From Derxia lacustris (lineage in GTDB: Bacteria; Pseudomonadota; Gammaproteobacteria; Burkholderiales; Burkholderiaceae_E): 64,000 bases of DNA. The position numbers were made by a program, and so were the translations under genes. The stretch spans positions 613,283 through 677,282 of the forward strand of contig NZ_MUHU01000008.1 in the NCBI RefSeq assembly GCF_002105195.1, read 5' to 3'. Below, piece after piece: positions 38,735 to 51,924 of the stretch. The notes below the pieces were generated by a model. The model searched no databases, had not been told where the DNA came from, and saw only the letters and a list, made by a program, of their open reading frames with translations. Each line of letters begins with the position of its first letter. Within the stretch, counting starts at the first letter, position 1.

Positions 38735-39802
38735 ATGCGGCCGATGCAAATCGAGCAAATTCATCAGCGGCTTGGTGCCCACGGTGCCAAGCCTTGTCAT
38801 GTCCGCCGACTGCTGCGGCGTTGGGCGCTGGCCTTGCCGGCGGGGCAGGGCCGCATCCGGCCGGAGGACATTCCGCCGCTCGATGCGCGCGCGGAATTCG
38901 CGGCGGTGGAGGCCGAGCTGGCTGGGCTGGCGCGCGTGCGCTCCGAGCATCCGGGCGAGGACGGTTCGGCGCGGCTGCTGGTCGAGCTGGCCGACGGCCA
39001 GACGGTGGAAAGCGTGCTGCTGCCGCGCGACGGCGTCTGCGTGTCGTCGCAGCTGGGTTGCGCGGTCGGTTGCGTGTTCTGCATGACCGGGCGCTCGGGC
39101 CTGATCCGCCAGCTCGGCAGCGCGGAAATCGTCGCCCAGGTGGCGCTGGCACGCGCGCGCCGCCCGGTGAAGAAGGTGGTGTTCATGGGCATGGGCGAGC
39201 CGGCGCACAACCTGGACAACGTGATCGAGGCGATCGAGCTGCTGGGCACGGTGGGCGGCATCGGCCACAAGAGCCTGGTGTTCTCGACGGTCGGCGACGA
39301 GCGCGTGTTCGAGCGCCTGCCGCTCGGGCCGGTCAAGCCGGCGCTGGCCTTGTCGCTGCACAGCACCCGGCCCGAGCTGCGCGCGCAACTGCTGCCGCGC
39401 GCGCCGCGCATCGATCCGGCCGAGCTGGTGGAACTGGGCGAGCGCTATGCACGCGCCACCGGCTATCCGATCCAGTACCAGTGGACGCTGATCGAGGGCG
39501 TGAACGACGGGCCGGACGAAATCGACGGCATCGCGCGGCTGCTCAAGGGCCGCTATGCGCTGATGAATCTCATCCCCTACAACACGGTCGAGGCGCTGGA
39601 ATTCCGCCGGCCGTCCTGGGAGCAGGCGGCCGAGATGGCGCGCCAGCTGCATCGGCGCGGCGTGCTGACCAAGCTGCGCCATTCGGCCGGGCAGGATGTG
39701 GACGGTGGCTGTGGCCAGCTGCGCGCCCGGGCGCTGGACGGCGACGCCATCGTGGCGCCGCCCATCCGTCGCGCGGGCGCCGGCCTCAACCCTCCAGCGT
39801 GA
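38735..39802 (+). CDS. RlmN-like radical SAM rRNA/tRNA methyltransferase
   Basis: A 355-residue radical-SAM enzyme of the RlmN/Cfr family. The [4Fe-4S] cysteines are C109, C113 and C116 ([13 protein letters not shown]). The two mechanistic cysteines of RlmN are also present: C102 ([10 protein letters not shown]) and the Cys in [10 protein letters not shown] near the C-terminus. Other family motifs are [15 protein letters not shown] and [18 protein letters not shown]. It should therefore catalyse C2-methylation of adenosine in RNA. It may be a paralogue of the main RlmN, because the usual RlmN neighbours are missing and the CVFCMTG motif differs from E. coli RlmN. ATG at 38735; an alternative ATG lies at 38744. 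Confidence 0.8.
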   Translation: MRPMQIEQIHQRLGAHGAKPCHVRRLLRRWALALPAGQGRIRPEDIPPLDARAEFAAVEAELAGLARVRSEHPGEDGSARLLVELADGQTVESVLLPRDGVCVSSQLGCAVGCVFCMTGRSGLIRQLGSAEIVAQVALARARRPVKKVVFMGMGEPAHNLDNVIEAIELLGTVGGIGHKSLVFSTVGDERVFERLPLGPVKPALALSLHSTRPELRAQLLPRAPRIDPAELVELGERYARATGYPIQYQWTLIEGVNDGPDEIDGIARLLKGRYALMNLIPYNTVEALEFRRPSWEQAAEMARQLHRRGVLTKLRHSAGQDVDGGCGQLRARALDGDAIVAPPIRRAGAGLNPPA

Positions 39803-41357
39803 AGTTGCCCACGAGCTGGGTCATGCTCCGGGCCTGTAGCCGCAGGCTGTCGGCGGCGGCGGCGCTCTGTTCCACCAGCGCCGCGTTCTGCTGCGTGCTG
39901 GCGTCGAGCGAGCCGACCGCCTGATTCACCTGCGCGATGCCGCTGGCCTGCTCGCCGGTGGCGGCGGCGATCTCGCCGATCAGCCCGCTCATGCGGGCTA
40001 CCTGGGTGACGATGCGCGACATGGTGGCGCCGGCCTCGCCTGCCAGCGAGCTGCCCGTGCCCACGCGCTGCGACGAGGTGTCGATGAGCAGCTTGATCTC
40101 CTTCGCGGCCTCGGCCGAGCGGCTGGCCAGCGACCGCACCTCGGCCGCCACCACCGCGAAGCCGCGCCCCTGCTCGCCGGCCCGCGCGGCCTCGACCGCG
40201 GCGTTCAACGCGAGGATGTTGGTCTGGAAGGCGATGCCGTCGATGACGCCGATGATGTCGCCGATGCGCCGGCTCGACTCCGAAATCTCGTCCATGGTCG
40301 TCACCACGCGCTCGACCACGCGGCCGCCTTCGTCCGCCACGCGCGATGCCTCGCTCGCCAGCTGGCTGACCTGCTGCGCACTGGCCGCGTTGGTGCGGAC
40401 GTTCTCGGTCATCTGCTGCATTTGCGCGGTGGTCTGCTGCAGCGCGCTGGCCTGCTGCTCGGTACGGCGCGACAGGTCCTGATTGCCGGTGGCGATCTGC
40501 ACCGACGCGGTCGCGATGTTCTCGGCCGAGCCGCCGACGCGGGCGATGAGCCCGACCAGATTGGCCTGCATCGCGCCGAGCGACGCCATCACGCTGCCGG
40601 CAGGCGCACCGTCGGCCTCGGCGATGCGGCGCAGGTCGCCGCCGGCCACCCGGCCCACGATGTCGCCGAGCAGCGCCGGTTCGCCGCCGAGCGAGCCGAG
40701 GATGCTGCGCGTGACGAGCCAGCCCAGCGTGCCGGCCAGCGCCAGCGCCACGAGGGCAATGCCGCCCAGCCACAGCCGCTTCGAATGCAAGGCGGCGAGC
40801 GCAACGCCGCCGCGCTCTCGCTGCACCGTCGCCACGATGTCGGTGTAGTCGTCGAGCACGGTGTTGAGCTGGTCGAGCAGCGGAATGCATTCATCGTTCA
40901 TGCGCGCGACGGCCTGCTCGCGCTCGCCGCGCAGGGCCAGCTGCATGACGGAAGTCGCCACGGGCTGGTAGCGCAGCTCGACCTCGTTGACCTGCTGCGC
41001 GATCTTGCGTGCCCGGTCGCTCATGTCGGTGGCCTCGGCGACCAGCCGGTTGTAGCGCGCGAGCAGCTGTGTCACGCGTTCGTCGGCGGCCTGCGCGGCG
41101 GCGGCATGGCGCTCGCGCGAGGCGCTGTCGGTGGCGAGCAGCGCATTGCGCACGGCGATCGCGCGGTCCTTGGTGGCATGGCCGAGCTGACTCACCAGCT
41201 GGCCGCGTTCGCCGATGCCGTTGATGTAGGTGAAGAACTGGTCGTTGGCGGCGGAAAGCGCCAGCATGCCGATGATGGCAATCGTCAGGCAGGCGGCGGC
41301 GAGTGAACCGAAACCGAGGGCAAGTTGCCGCCGGACGGTGATCCGGGACAGGTTCAT
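39786..41357 (-). CDS. Membrane methyl-accepting chemotaxis protein
   Basis: A 523-residue transmembrane receptor. TM1 is at about 13-35 ([21 protein letters not shown]). A four-helix-bundle periplasmic domain follows (about 36-190), then TM2 ([20 protein letters not shown]), HAMP, and a signalling domain with the tip [16 protein letters not shown] and [15 protein letters not shown]. It ends VGNFTLEG without a CheR-tethering pentapeptide. It is far from the chemotaxis operon. The 3' end overlaps the end of the RlmN-like gene by 17 bases in convergent orientation. Confidence 0.92.
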   Translation of the reverse strand: MNLSRITVRRQLALGFGSLAAACLTIAIIGMLALSAANDQFFTYINGIGERGQLVSQLGHATKDRAIAVRNALLATDSASRERHAAAAQAADERVTQLLARYNRLVAEATDMSDRARKIAQQVNEVELRYQPVATSVMQLALRGEREQAVARMNDECIPLLDQLNTVLDDYTDIVATVQRERGGVALAALHSKRLWLGGIALVALALAGTLGWLVTRSILGSLGGEPALLGDIVGRVAGGDLRRIAEADGAPAGSVMASLGAMQANLVGLIARVGGSAENIATASVQIATGNQDLSRRTEQQASALQQTTAQMQQMTENVRTNAASAQQVSQLASEASRVADEGGRVVERVVTTMDEISESSRRIGDIIGVIDGIAFQTNILALNAAVEAARAGEQGRGFAVVAAEVRSLASRSAEAAKEIKLLIDTSSQRVGTGSSLAGEAGATMSRIVTQVARMSGLIGEIAAATGEQASGIAQVNQAVGSLDASTQQNAALVEQSAAAADSLRLQARSMTQLVGNFTLEG

Positions 41358-41520
41358 GGGAGTCCTTGTGCGAAGGGTTGTTGGTGTTAACCCTTAATGT
41401 CGCCAAGGACTTGGATGTTCCAACCGCGCGCCGGCGCCGGAATCTCCTTGCTTATCGATGCATCGGAACCGCCACCGGCGCGGCACGCGCGCGGGCGTTG
41501 GCCGGCGCCAACGACGGTCG

Positions 41521-43668
41521 TCAGAAGCTCAGCGCGCCCGACAATCCGGCCAGCCAGTTGCGTGCAGGCGCCGGTTCGAAGTAGCGCTGGTTGCCTTCGT
41601 TGACGATGACCGAGCCGGCGTACTGGCGGTCGAACACGTTGTCGACGCGGCCGAAGCCGGTCACGGTCCAGCCGGCGCGCTTGACCACATAGCCGGCGCC
41701 GAGGCCGACCGTGCCGTAGGCGCCGGCCGCATCGCTGTTGCCGTCGTTGACGTACACCTTGTCGACGAAGCGGCCCTCGATGCTGGCGCGCGGGCCTTCG
41801 ACCGGCGCCCAGGCCAACTCGGCAAAGCCTTGCTGGCGCGCGACGCCCGGAATGCGGTTGCCGGCCGGAATGGTCGTGGTCGGCGTCGTGCAGGGCGTGG
41901 CCGTGCAGGTGCGGAAGTTCTCGCGATAGGTGGCGTTGACCAGCGTGTAGGCGATCTGCGTGCGCAGGTCGTGCGCGTACTCGGCCGACCAAGCCAGCTC
42001 CAGCCCCTGGCGCCGGGTGCTGCCGGCGTTCTGGTAGGTGGCGCGACCGCCGCTGTTGGTCAGCGTGACGATCTCGTTCTCGTTGCTGGTGCGGAACGCC
42101 GCCACCGTGAGCAGGCCTGTGCCGTGACGCCACTTGGCACCGGCCTCGTAGTTGTCGCTGCGCGAGGGTTGCAGGCCGAAGTTGAGGCCGGTGGCGCCGT
42201 TGGCGCGATAGGCGAGTTCGTTGAGCGTCGGCGTCTCGAAGCCGCGGCCGGCGGTCGCGTACAGGCGCAGGTCGGGCGTGGCCGCGTATTGCAGGCCGAC
42301 GACCGGCAGCGTGGCGTTGTAGTCGGTGCTGCCGCTGTCGTTGGGGTTGATGCCGACGATGTAGCGGTCGGCCGACTTCACGCCGATATGGCTGTGGCGC
42401 ACGCCGGCGTCGAGCTTCCAGTCGGTGGCGAAGCGCCATTCGGCCTGCACGTACTGGTCGACGTTCCAGCTGGTGTTGTTCTCGTTGCGGCGCAGCGCGC
42501 CTTGCACGCCGGTGATGCTGCCGAGGAAGTTCTGATAGCCCTGACGGTTCTCGTCGAGCGCATCGGCGGCGACGCCGACCACCAGCCGGAGCGGCCGGCC
42601 GGCGAGGTCGCCCTTCCAGTTCCAGCGCGCGTCGGCGCCGTAGTACTCGCGGCCGAGGGCGATGATGCCGCCCGGATGCAGTGCCGGCGTCTGGGTGCCG
42701 ACCGGGATGGCCTGAAACTGGGTCGTGGCGCGGTGGCCGTCGTAGGCCATCACGCGCAGGCTGTTGGCGCCGTCGATGTCGCGCTCGTAGGTGATGCCGC
42801 CCTGCGTCTGCTGCACCGTCTTGCGGGTGTCGAAGGTGAGCGCCACGGCCTCGACGCTGCGCGGATCGCGCTGATAGTTGGCGCGCGTCAGGCCGAGTGG
42901 ATCCTGCGCATTGAGGTTGACGTAGTTGGCCACCAGCGTCAGGCGGCTCCATTCGTCGGGCTTGGTGACCAGCTTGGCGTTGTAGATGTCGCGCTGGGTG
43001 ACGCTGTGGGCGCGATAGCCGCCGGTCTCGAAATGGCTGCCGCTCACGGTGTAGCCGAGGCCGCCGGTCTCGCCGCTGAGCTTGAGGCTCTGGCGCTGGG
43101 TGCCGAAGGAGCCGAAGGCATAGCCGCCCTCGATGGTGGCCGGGCCCTTGCCGTCGGCGGTGAAGACCTGGATCACGCCGCCGGCGCTGTTGCCGTACAG
43201 CGCCGAGAACGGGCCGCGCAGCACCTCGATGCGGTCGACCGAATTCAGGTCGATGTTGCTGAGCTGGCCCTGGCCGTCGGGCAGCGTGGCCGGAATGCCG
43301 TCCACATAGATGCGCACGCCGCGCACGCCAAACGCCGAGCGCGCGCCGAAGCCGCGGATCGACAGCTGCTGGTCCTGCGCATAGTTCTGGCGGTCGCGCA
43401 GCGTGAGGCCGGGCACGCCGCCAAGGCTTTCCGACAGGTTCACCTGCAGCTTGCCGTCGCGCGCGCGGGCGCCGTCGACCACATCGACCGAGCCGGCAGC
43501 TTCGAACGGCGAAGTCTCGATGCGGGTCGAGCGCACGACCACCGGATCGAGCGTGGTGGTGGCGGTCTGCGCCGATGCCGGCGCGACAAGGCTGGCGAGC
43601 GCGGCGGCGCAGCAGGCGAGGGCGAAGGGCGGCAGGCGGCGCTGCGGAGCGAGAGCGGACTGATTCAT
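41521..43668 (-). CDS. TonB-dependent outer-membrane receptor
   Basis: A 715-residue TonB-dependent receptor. The signal peptide ends near residue 33 (APASAQ). The TonB-box region is TTTLDPVVVRST. The plug domain has LSIRGFGARSAFGVRGVRIYVDGIP and VEVLRG-like VDRIEVLRGPFSALYGNSAGGVI. The 22-strand barrel ends in LAGLSGALSF. The ligand, which could be a siderophore, metal chelate or vitamin, is not evident. The ATG at 43668 was chosen as the first start that gives a proper signal peptide. The approximately 190-base 5' region holds GC-rich hairpins but no riboswitch that I can recognise. Confidence 0.9.
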   Translation of the reverse strand: MNQSALAPQRRLPPFALACCAAALASLVAPASAQTATTTLDPVVVRSTRIETSPFEAAGSVDVVDGARARDGKLQVNLSESLGGVPGLTLRDRQNYAQDQQLSIRGFGARSAFGVRGVRIYVDGIPATLPDGQGQLSNIDLNSVDRIEVLRGPFSALYGNSAGGVIQVFTADGKGPATIEGGYAFGSFGTQRQSLKLSGETGGLGYTVSGSHFETGGYRAHSVTQRDIYNAKLVTKPDEWSRLTLVANYVNLNAQDPLGLTRANYQRDPRSVEAVALTFDTRKTVQQTQGGITYERDIDGANSLRVMAYDGHRATTQFQAIPVGTQTPALHPGGIIALGREYYGADARWNWKGDLAGRPLRLVVGVAADALDENRQGYQNFLGSITGVQGALRRNENNTSWNVDQYVQAEWRFATDWKLDAGVRHSHIGVKSADRYIVGINPNDSGSTDYNATLPVVGLQYAATPDLRLYATAGRGFETPTLNELAYRANGATGLNFGLQPSRSDNYEAGAKWRHGTGLLTVAAFRTSNENEIVTLTNSGGRATYQNAGSTRRQGLELAWSAEYAHDLRTQIAYTLVNATYRENFRTCTATPCTTPTTTIPAGNRIPGVARQQGFAELAWAPVEGPRASIEGRFVDKVYVNDGNSDAAGAYGTVGLGAGYVVKRAGWTVTGFGRVDNVFDRQYAGSVIVNEGNQRYFEPAPARNWLAGLSGALSF

Positions 43669-43861
43669 GGCAATGGCGAACCCGGCGCGGCGGCGTGCGC
43701 TGCGGCGGGACGGTCTCCTGGTTTGTTTTGCATGGCGCCGGGGAAGGCCCCCGGCGGGGTGGGGCGCCATGCTAGCAGCCGGCTTCGGGCTTGCCCTTGC
43801 GCAAGCCGGGGCCGGCTTGCGATGCGCTAAGGTCGGTCACGACCCGCGCTCCAGAACAACG

Positions 43862-44953
43862 ATGAAACACCGCCGCCCGCTCACGCTCGCCAGCCTCGCG
43901 CTGCGCCAGGAACTCCGCTATGTGGCGCTGGCCTTCGCCACCATCCTCACCGTGGGCGCGTTCGGCTTTCGGCATATCGGCGGCGGCGCGACCACGCTGT
44001 TCGACGGCTTCTACATGACCTTCATCACCGTGGCGACCATCGGCTATGGGGAGATCGTCGACCTGAGCCAGAAGCCCTGGGGCCGGGTGTTCAACGTCTG
44101 CGTCGCGGTGTCGGGCATCGGCGCGTGGACCTACATGTTTTCCATCATCACCGCCGTGCTGGTCGAGCGCAGCCTCGATCCCGAGCGCAGGAGACAACGC
44201 ATGGTCAAGGCCATCGACAAGCTGCAAGGCCACTATCTGGTGTGCGGCATGGGCCGCGTGGGCGGCAATGTGGCGCGCGAACTCAACGCCACCCGGCGCG
44301 GCTATGTGGCGGTCGACGATGCGCAGGAGGTGCTCGATCACCACATCGAGCGCATGCGCGAGATCGGCCATGAGCCCTATGCCATCGCCGGCGATGCGGC
44401 AGACGACGACACGCTGATCGAGGCCGGCATCAAGCACGCGGCCGGGCTGTTCGCGGTGACCGGCGAGGATGCGAAGAACCTGGTCATCGTGCTGACGGCC
44501 AAGCAGCTCAACCCCAGGCTGCGCGTGGTGGCGCGGGTGCATGACGTGCGCAACATCGAGAAATGCCGCCGCGTCGGCGCCGACGAGATCGTGGCGCCCG
44601 ACTTCACTGGTGGCTTGCGCATCGCCTCGGCCATGCTGCGGCCGCATGCGGTCAACTTCATGGACCAGATGCTGCGGCGCGGCGACAGCCTGCGGGTGGA
44701 GGAGATTGCGCTGCCGGCCGAGCTGGGCCGGGTCACGCTGGCCGAGCTGGCACCGCCGGCGCGCGACTATGTGGTGGTGGCGGTGCGCGACGGCGCCGCG
44801 CCACGCCCGCATCCGCTGCTGTCCCAGGGCGACGACTGGGAGTTCAGCCCGCCGGCGCAGCAGGAGGTGGTCGGCGGTCAGGTGCTGATCGTGATCGCCA
44901 CACCGGCCGGACGCGAAATGATCGAGCGGCGCGCCAGGGCGCTCGCGGGCTGA
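43862..44953 (+). CDS. Two-TM potassium channel with RCK domain
   Basis: A 363-residue K+ channel of the MthK/Kch type. TM1 is at about 20-37, the pore helix and selectivity filter are TFITVATIGYGE (TIGYG at 59-63), and TM2 is at VFNVCVAVSGIGAWTYMFSIITAVLV. The RCK N domain follows with the Rossmann motif LVCGMGRVGGNVARELN, then a C-terminal TrkA-C-like domain. Such channels are gated by nucleotides or Ca2+. The ATG at 43862 follows the divergent promoter region shared with the TonB receptor. Confidence 0.92.
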   Translation: MKHRRPLTLASLALRQELRYVALAFATILTVGAFGFRHIGGGATTLFDGFYMTFITVATIGYGEIVDLSQKPWGRVFNVCVAVSGIGAWTYMFSIITAVLVERSLDPERRRQRMVKAIDKLQGHYLVCGMGRVGGNVARELNATRRGYVAVDDAQEVLDHHIERMREIGHEPYAIAGDAADDDTLIEAGIKHAAGLFAVTGEDAKNLVIVLTAKQLNPRLRVVARVHDVRNIEKCRRVGADEIVAPDFTGGLRIASAMLRPHAVNFMDQMLRRGDSLRVEEIALPAELGRVTLAELAPPARDYVVVAVRDGAAPRPHPLLSQGDDWEFSPPAQQEVVGGQVLIVIATPAGREMIERRARALAG

Positions 44954-44965
44954 GCCGGGCCGGCG

Positions 44966-45982
44966 TCAGCCGCCAAAGCTTTCGAGCACGCGCTTGCCGA
45001 TGCTGCTGCCGCTTTCCAGCTGGCGGTGGGCGGCGCGCAGATTGGCGGCATCGATGACGCCGACGCTGGCGGTCAGCGTCGAGCGGATGACGCCGGCATC
45101 GACCAGCCCGGCCAGTTCGTCGAGCAGCCGGTGCTGGGCCGCCATGTCGGCGGTCTGGAACATCGAGCGCGTGTACATGAACTCCCAGTGCAGCGACACG
45201 CTCTTGCGCTTGAGCAGGCGGATGTCGGGCGGCGTGGCCGGATCGTCGATGAGCGCGATGCGGCCCTGCGGCGCGACGGCTGCCGCCAGCGCGGCGAAAT
45301 GGCGCTCGGTCTGGGTCAGGCTGGCGATGTAGCGCGGCGCCACGCCCAGCCGCGCGAGTTCGGCATCGAGCGGCTGGCGGTGATCGACGACGTCATGCGC
45401 GCCAAGCTCGCGGCACCAGGCGGCGCTTTCGGGCCGCGAGGCGGTGGCGATCACGCGCAGGCCGGTGAGCTGGCGCGCCAGCTGGATCAGCACCGAGCCG
45501 ACGCCGCCGGCCGCGCCGACGATCAGCAGCGCCTCGCCGTCGGCGCCGCCGCGCGGCACTTGCAGCCGGTCGAACAGCAGCTCCCAGGCGGTGATGGCGG
45601 TGAGCGGCAAGGCGGCCGCAGCGGCCCAGCCGAGGCTGGCCGGCTTGCGGCCGACGATGCGCTCGTCCACGCATTGCAGCTCGGCATTGGAGCCGGGCCG
45701 GGTCAGGTCGCCGGCGTACCAGACCTCGTCGCCGGGCCGGAACAGCGTCACCTCGGCGCCGACCGCGCGCACCACGCCGGCGGCATCCCAGCCCAGCACG
45801 CGCGGGCTGCCGTCGGGCAGGGCGGCATTGGCGCGCACCTTGGTGTCGACCGGGTTGACCGACACCGCGCGCACCTCGACCAGCAGGTCGCGCGGGCCGG
45901 GCTGCGGCTCGGGCAGATCGATGTCGATGAGCGACTGCGGATCGTCGATCGGCAGCGGACGGGGGGCGGCGATGGCTTTCAT
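44966..45982 (-). CDS. Zinc-type alcohol dehydrogenase-like quinone oxidoreductase
   Basis: A 338-residue medium-chain dehydrogenase/reductase of the zinc-free quinone-oxidoreductase group (TIGR02817-like). Seen: VRAVSVNPVDTKVR near residue 37, VLGWDAAGVV, and the Rossmann motif LIVGAAGGVGSVLIQLARQL near residue 153. It ends SGSSIGKRVLESFG. The catalytic zinc Cys of true alcohol dehydrogenases is absent. It is divergent from the LysR gene (97 bases between starts), so the regulator probably controls it. The substrate is unknown. Confidence 0.88.
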   Translation of the reverse strand: MKAIAAPRPLPIDDPQSLIDIDLPEPQPGPRDLLVEVRAVSVNPVDTKVRANAALPDGSPRVLGWDAAGVVRAVGAEVTLFRPGDEVWYAGDLTRPGSNAELQCVDERIVGRKPASLGWAAAAALPLTAITAWELLFDRLQVPRGGADGEALLIVGAAGGVGSVLIQLARQLTGLRVIATASRPESAAWCRELGAHDVVDHRQPLDAELARLGVAPRYIASLTQTERHFAALAAAVAPQGRIALIDDPATPPDIRLLKRKSVSLHWEFMYTRSMFQTADMAAQHRLLDELAGLVDAGVIRSTLTASVGVIDAANLRAAHRQLESGSSIGKRVLESFGG

Positions 45983-46079
45983 GGCGGGCTTCCGGGTTGC
46001 GATGCGAGGCAGTCTGCGCGCCGTGCCGGGCGCCGTGTAGCCTGCGCCGGGCCGATTCACTTTCAATCGAAATTTGAAG

Positions 46080-47036
46080 ATGAGCCCCTCATTGCCGGCC
46101 CTGGCCGATCTCCAGCTGTTCGTGCGCGCGGCCGAGCTGGGCAGTCTTTCGCAGGCCGCGCGCGAGCTGGAGCTGCAACCGGCGGCGGCGAGCGCCAGCC
46201 TCAAGCGGCTGGAGCAGCGGCTCGGCGCGCGGCTGATGCTGCGGTCGACGCGGGCGCTGCGGCTCACGCCCGACGGCGAGCGCTTCATCGCGCATGCGCG
46301 GCGGGCGCTGGCGGCGCTCGGCGACGGTCTCGAAAGCCTGGCCGCCGACCGCGCCGAGTTGCGCGGCGAATTGCGCGTCTCGGCGCCGTCCGATTTTGGC
46401 CGCAGCTGGCTGCGCGGCTGGCTCGACGCCTTTCAGCAGGCACATCCGCAGGTCCGGCTCAGCCTCGCGCTGTCGGACCGGCTGGTCGACTTCTACCGCG
46501 AGCCGGTCGATCTGGCGCTGCGCTACGGCGTGGCGGCCGACAGCGGCCTGATCGGTCGGGCGCTGCTGGCCTCGAACCGGCGCGTGCTGGTGGCGTCGCC
46601 CGACTATGTGGCGCGCTGCGGCGCACCGGCCACGCCCGACGACCTTGTCGCGCATGCCTGCGTGGCCTGGATGCAGAGCCCGGTTGCCGGCAGCGCGCGG
46701 GTGCACGATCGCTGGCGCTTCTCGCGCGGCCGCGAGCGGCGCGAGCCGAAGATCGTGCCGAGCTGCGTCAGCGACGACGGTGCGCTGGTGCGCGACTGGG
46801 CCGTGGCCGGACGCGGTCTGGCGTTCAAGTCCTGGATCGATGCGGCCGACGATCTGGCGGCTGGCCGGCTGCTGCGCTTGCTGCCCGATTGGCTCGGCGA
46901 GCCGGCGCCGCTGCATCTGCTGTATGCCAGCCGCGAACATCAGCCAGCGCTGCTGCGCGCGGCGATCGCGCATCTGCTGGCGCAGGCCGCACCGCTCGAA
47001 CAGCGCGCCAGCGAGGCGGCGGGAACGGGGGAGTGA
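46080..47036 (+). CDS. LysR-family transcriptional regulator
   Basis: A 318-residue LysR regulator. The N-terminal HTH is ADLQLFVRAAELGSLSQAARELELQPAAASASLKRLEQRLG, and the effector domain begins GELRVSAPSDFGRSWL. The ATG at 46080 is preferred over the TTG two codons upstream. LysR regulators typically control a divergent neighbour, here the oxidoreductase gene, so the 97-base gap at 45983-46079 should contain the operator. The CAATCGAAATTTGAAG stretch just before the start includes the only AT-rich patch in the gap. Confidence 0.9.
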   Translation: MSPSLPALADLQLFVRAAELGSLSQAARELELQPAAASASLKRLEQRLGARLMLRSTRALRLTPDGERFIAHARRALAALGDGLESLAADRAELRGELRVSAPSDFGRSWLRGWLDAFQQAHPQVRLSLALSDRLVDFYREPVDLALRYGVAADSGLIGRALLASNRRVLVASPDYVARCGAPATPDDLVAHACVAWMQSPVAGSARVHDRWRFSRGRERREPKIVPSCVSDDGALVRDWAVAGRGLAFKSWIDAADDLAAGRLLRLLPDWLGEPAPLHLLYASREHQPALLRAAIAHLLAQAAPLEQRASEAAGTGE

Positions 47037-47049
47037 GGCGGGAGGGGTG

Positions 47050-47077
47050 GTCGCCCGCGCATGGCGCGGCGGGCGAC
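47050..47077. terminator. Hairpin between convergent LysR and ftsB
   Basis: GTCGCCCGC (47050-47058) and GCGGGCGAC (47069-47077) form a perfect 9-bp stem with a 10-base loop in the 51-base gap between two converging genes. There is no U-tract on either side, so it may slow rather than end transcription. Confidence 0.4.
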
Positions 47078-47087
47078 GGGCCGGGCG

Positions 47088-47456
47088 TCAGTGCCGCGCG
47101 GCTGGAGCAGCAATAGCCGCCGGTCGGGCCGCCGGCTTGACCGGCTTGGCCTGTTCGAGCGGCTGGTTCACCGGGGCCGGCGCATTCGCATCGAGGATCT
47201 GCACGAAGACTTCATCGTTGCGGATCATGCCGAGCTGCAGGCGCGCCCTTTCCTCGACCGCCGCCGTGCCGTCGCGCAGATCGCGCACCTCGGCGGCGAG
47301 GCGCGCATTGCGCATGCGCAGCCCGGCGATGCGGGCCTGCGCAAGCAGCACCTGGTCCTCGCGTTCCCGCACCTGCTTCCAGCCGCCCGGGCCGAACCAG
47401 AGTGGGTACTGGATCAATGCCAGCGGGATGAAGACGACGACAGCTATCCAGCGCAT
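47088..47456 (-). CDS. ftsB: Cell division protein FtsB
   Basis: A 122-residue bitopic membrane protein of the divisome. It has a short cytoplasmic N-terminus, a TM helix (WIAVVVFIPLALIQYPLWF), a periplasmic leucine-zipper-like coiled coil (VREREDQVLLAQARIAGLRMRNARLAAEVRDL) and the conserved ARLQLGMIRNDEVFVQIL. The C-terminus is Ala/Pro-rich and longer than in E. coli. FtsB joins FtsL and FtsQ to activate septal peptidoglycan synthesis. It lies 28 bases after enolase, the standard order in betaproteobacteria. Confidence 0.93.
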   Translation of the reverse strand: MRWIAVVVFIPLALIQYPLWFGPGGWKQVREREDQVLLAQARIAGLRMRNARLAAEVRDLRDGTAAVEERARLQLGMIRNDEVFVQILDANAPAPVNQPLEQAKPVKPAARPAAIAAPAARH

Positions 47457-47484
47457 GGCGGGGAACGCAGGCAGTCAACCGCGC

Positions 47485-48789
<1,305 letters not shown>

Positions 48790-49074
48790 TTAGAAACCTT
48801 CGACGATGACCATGCTGAACGCTGCCGCGTCGCCACGAACATTGCGGGCGCGCTTGTATTGCGGCGAGTCGTACCAGGCACGCGCCTGGGGCATCGACGG
48901 AAACTGGAGGATGGCCATGCGCTGCGGCGCCGGGCCTTCGAGGACTTCCATGCGGCCGCCGCGCACCAGCGGCTTGGCGTCATAGGCGGTGGCGGCGAGC
49001 TTGGCGAGCTTCTGATACTCGGCGTACTGCGCCGGCTTCTTCACATCGATGCTGACGACGACGTAGGCAGGCAT
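48790..49074 (-). CDS. DUF1330 family protein
   Basis: A 94-residue protein with the compact ferredoxin-like fold of DUF1330: MPAYVVVSIDVKKPAQYAEY at the start, VRGGRMEVLEGPAPQRMAILQFPS in the middle and ARAWYDSPQYK near the end. Function is unknown. It is conserved at this position between kdsA and eno in Burkholderiales. The ATG at 49074 starts the domain; the upstream extension is not conserved in type. Confidence 0.9.
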   Translation of the reverse strand: MPAYVVVSIDVKKPAQYAEYQKLAKLAATAYDAKPLVRGGRMEVLEGPAPQRMAILQFPSMPQARAWYDSPQYKRARNVRGDAAAFSMVIVEGF

Positions 49075-49170
49075 GGGCTGGGGGGAGGCTGGATTGCGGC
49101 GGATTCTGCGTGAACCCTGCCGCCTGGGAAACGCCGTATGACGCAGTGCAACGAATTGCACCGCGCCAGA

Positions 49171-50025
49171 TCAGGCGAAATTGCTTTCGAGGAAGCCGGC
49201 GCGCTTGGTCAGCGCGTCCAGCTCCTTGAGCACCGCGAGCAGTTCGGGCATGCGCGCGAGCGGCACGGCATTGGGGCCGTCGCTCATGGCCTTGGCCGGA
49301 TCGGGATGGGTTTCCATGAACAGGCCCGAGATGCCCACCGCCACCGCCGCGCGCGACAGCACCGGCACGAATTCGCGCTGGCCGCCCGAGCTGGTGCCCT
49401 GGCCGCCCGGCAGCTGCACCGAATGCGTCGCGTCGAACACGACCGGGCAGCCGGTCTCGCGCATGATCGCCAGCGAGCGCATGTCGCTGACCAGGTTGTT
49501 GTAGCCGAAGCTCACGCCGCGTTCGCAGGCCATGAACACGTCATCGGCGAGGCCGGCTTCGCGGGCCGCTTCGCGCGCCTTGTCGATCACGTTCTTCATG
49601 TCGCCGGGCGCGAGGAACTGGCCCTTCTTGATGTTGACCGGCTTGCCCGACTGGGCGCAGGCGCGGATGAAATCGGTCTGGCGGCACAGGAAGGCGGGCG
49701 TCTGCAGCACATCGACGACGGCCGCGACGGCCGCGACTTCATCCTCGGTGTGGATGTCGGTCAGTACCGGCACGCCGATCTTGGCGCGCACGTCGGCGAG
49801 GATTTCGAGGCCCTTGTCCATGCCCAGGCCGCGAAAGCTCTTGCCCGAGCTGCGGTTGGCCTTGTCGAAGCTCGACTTGTAGATGAAGGGAATGCCGAGG
49901 CCGGCGGTGATTTCCTTGAGCCGGCCGGCGGTCTCGTGCGCGAGGTCGCGCGACTCGATGACGCAGGGGCCGGCAATCAGGAAGAAGGGTCGGTCAAGGC
50001 CGACTTCGAAGCCGCAGAGTTGCAT
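49171..50025 (-). CDS. kdsA: 3-deoxy-8-phosphooctulonate synthase KdsA
   Basis: A 284-residue enzyme that condenses PEP with arabinose-5-phosphate to Kdo-8-phosphate for lipopolysaccharide. Seen: [77 protein letters not shown] and [19 protein letters not shown]. It is 49 bases downstream of pyrG and forms the pyrG-kdsA-eno-ftsB cluster. Confidence 0.97.
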   Translation of the reverse strand: MQLCGFEVGLDRPFFLIAGPCVIESRDLAHETAGRLKEITAGLGIPFIYKSSFDKANRSSGKSFRGLGMDKGLEILADVRAKIGVPVLTDIHTEDEVAAVAAVVDVLQTPAFLCRQTDFIRACAQSGKPVNIKKGQFLAPGDMKNVIDKAREAAREAGLADDVFMACERGVSFGYNNLVSDMRSLAIMRETGCPVVFDATHSVQLPGGQGTSSGGQREFVPVLSRAAVAVGISGLFMETHPDPAKAMSDGPNAVPLARMPELLAVLKELDALTKRAGFLESNFA

Positions 50026-50074
50026 CTGTCTCCTCGACAGGGTGCGACGGGGCGGACGCGCCGCCCCGCGTGGT

Positions 50075-51772
<1,698 letters not shown>

Positions 51773-51924
51773 TCACCGGGAAATGGAAATTATAGCCAGT
51801 CGCGCATGCCACGCCGGTGAAAGCCGGTGCCGCCGGTCCGTGAACGGGCCGGACAGGGGCTGTGGGAGACTGCGCGGCTGCCGTCCGGCCTGCGCCGTTC
51901 CTGCCACTTCTTGCGCCATTTCGA

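Noticed and set aside
43669..43861. Possible riboswitch (cobalamin or thiamine) before the TonB receptor gene
   Set aside because: GC-rich hairpins are present, but neither the conserved cobalamin-box nor the TPP-box sequences are found.
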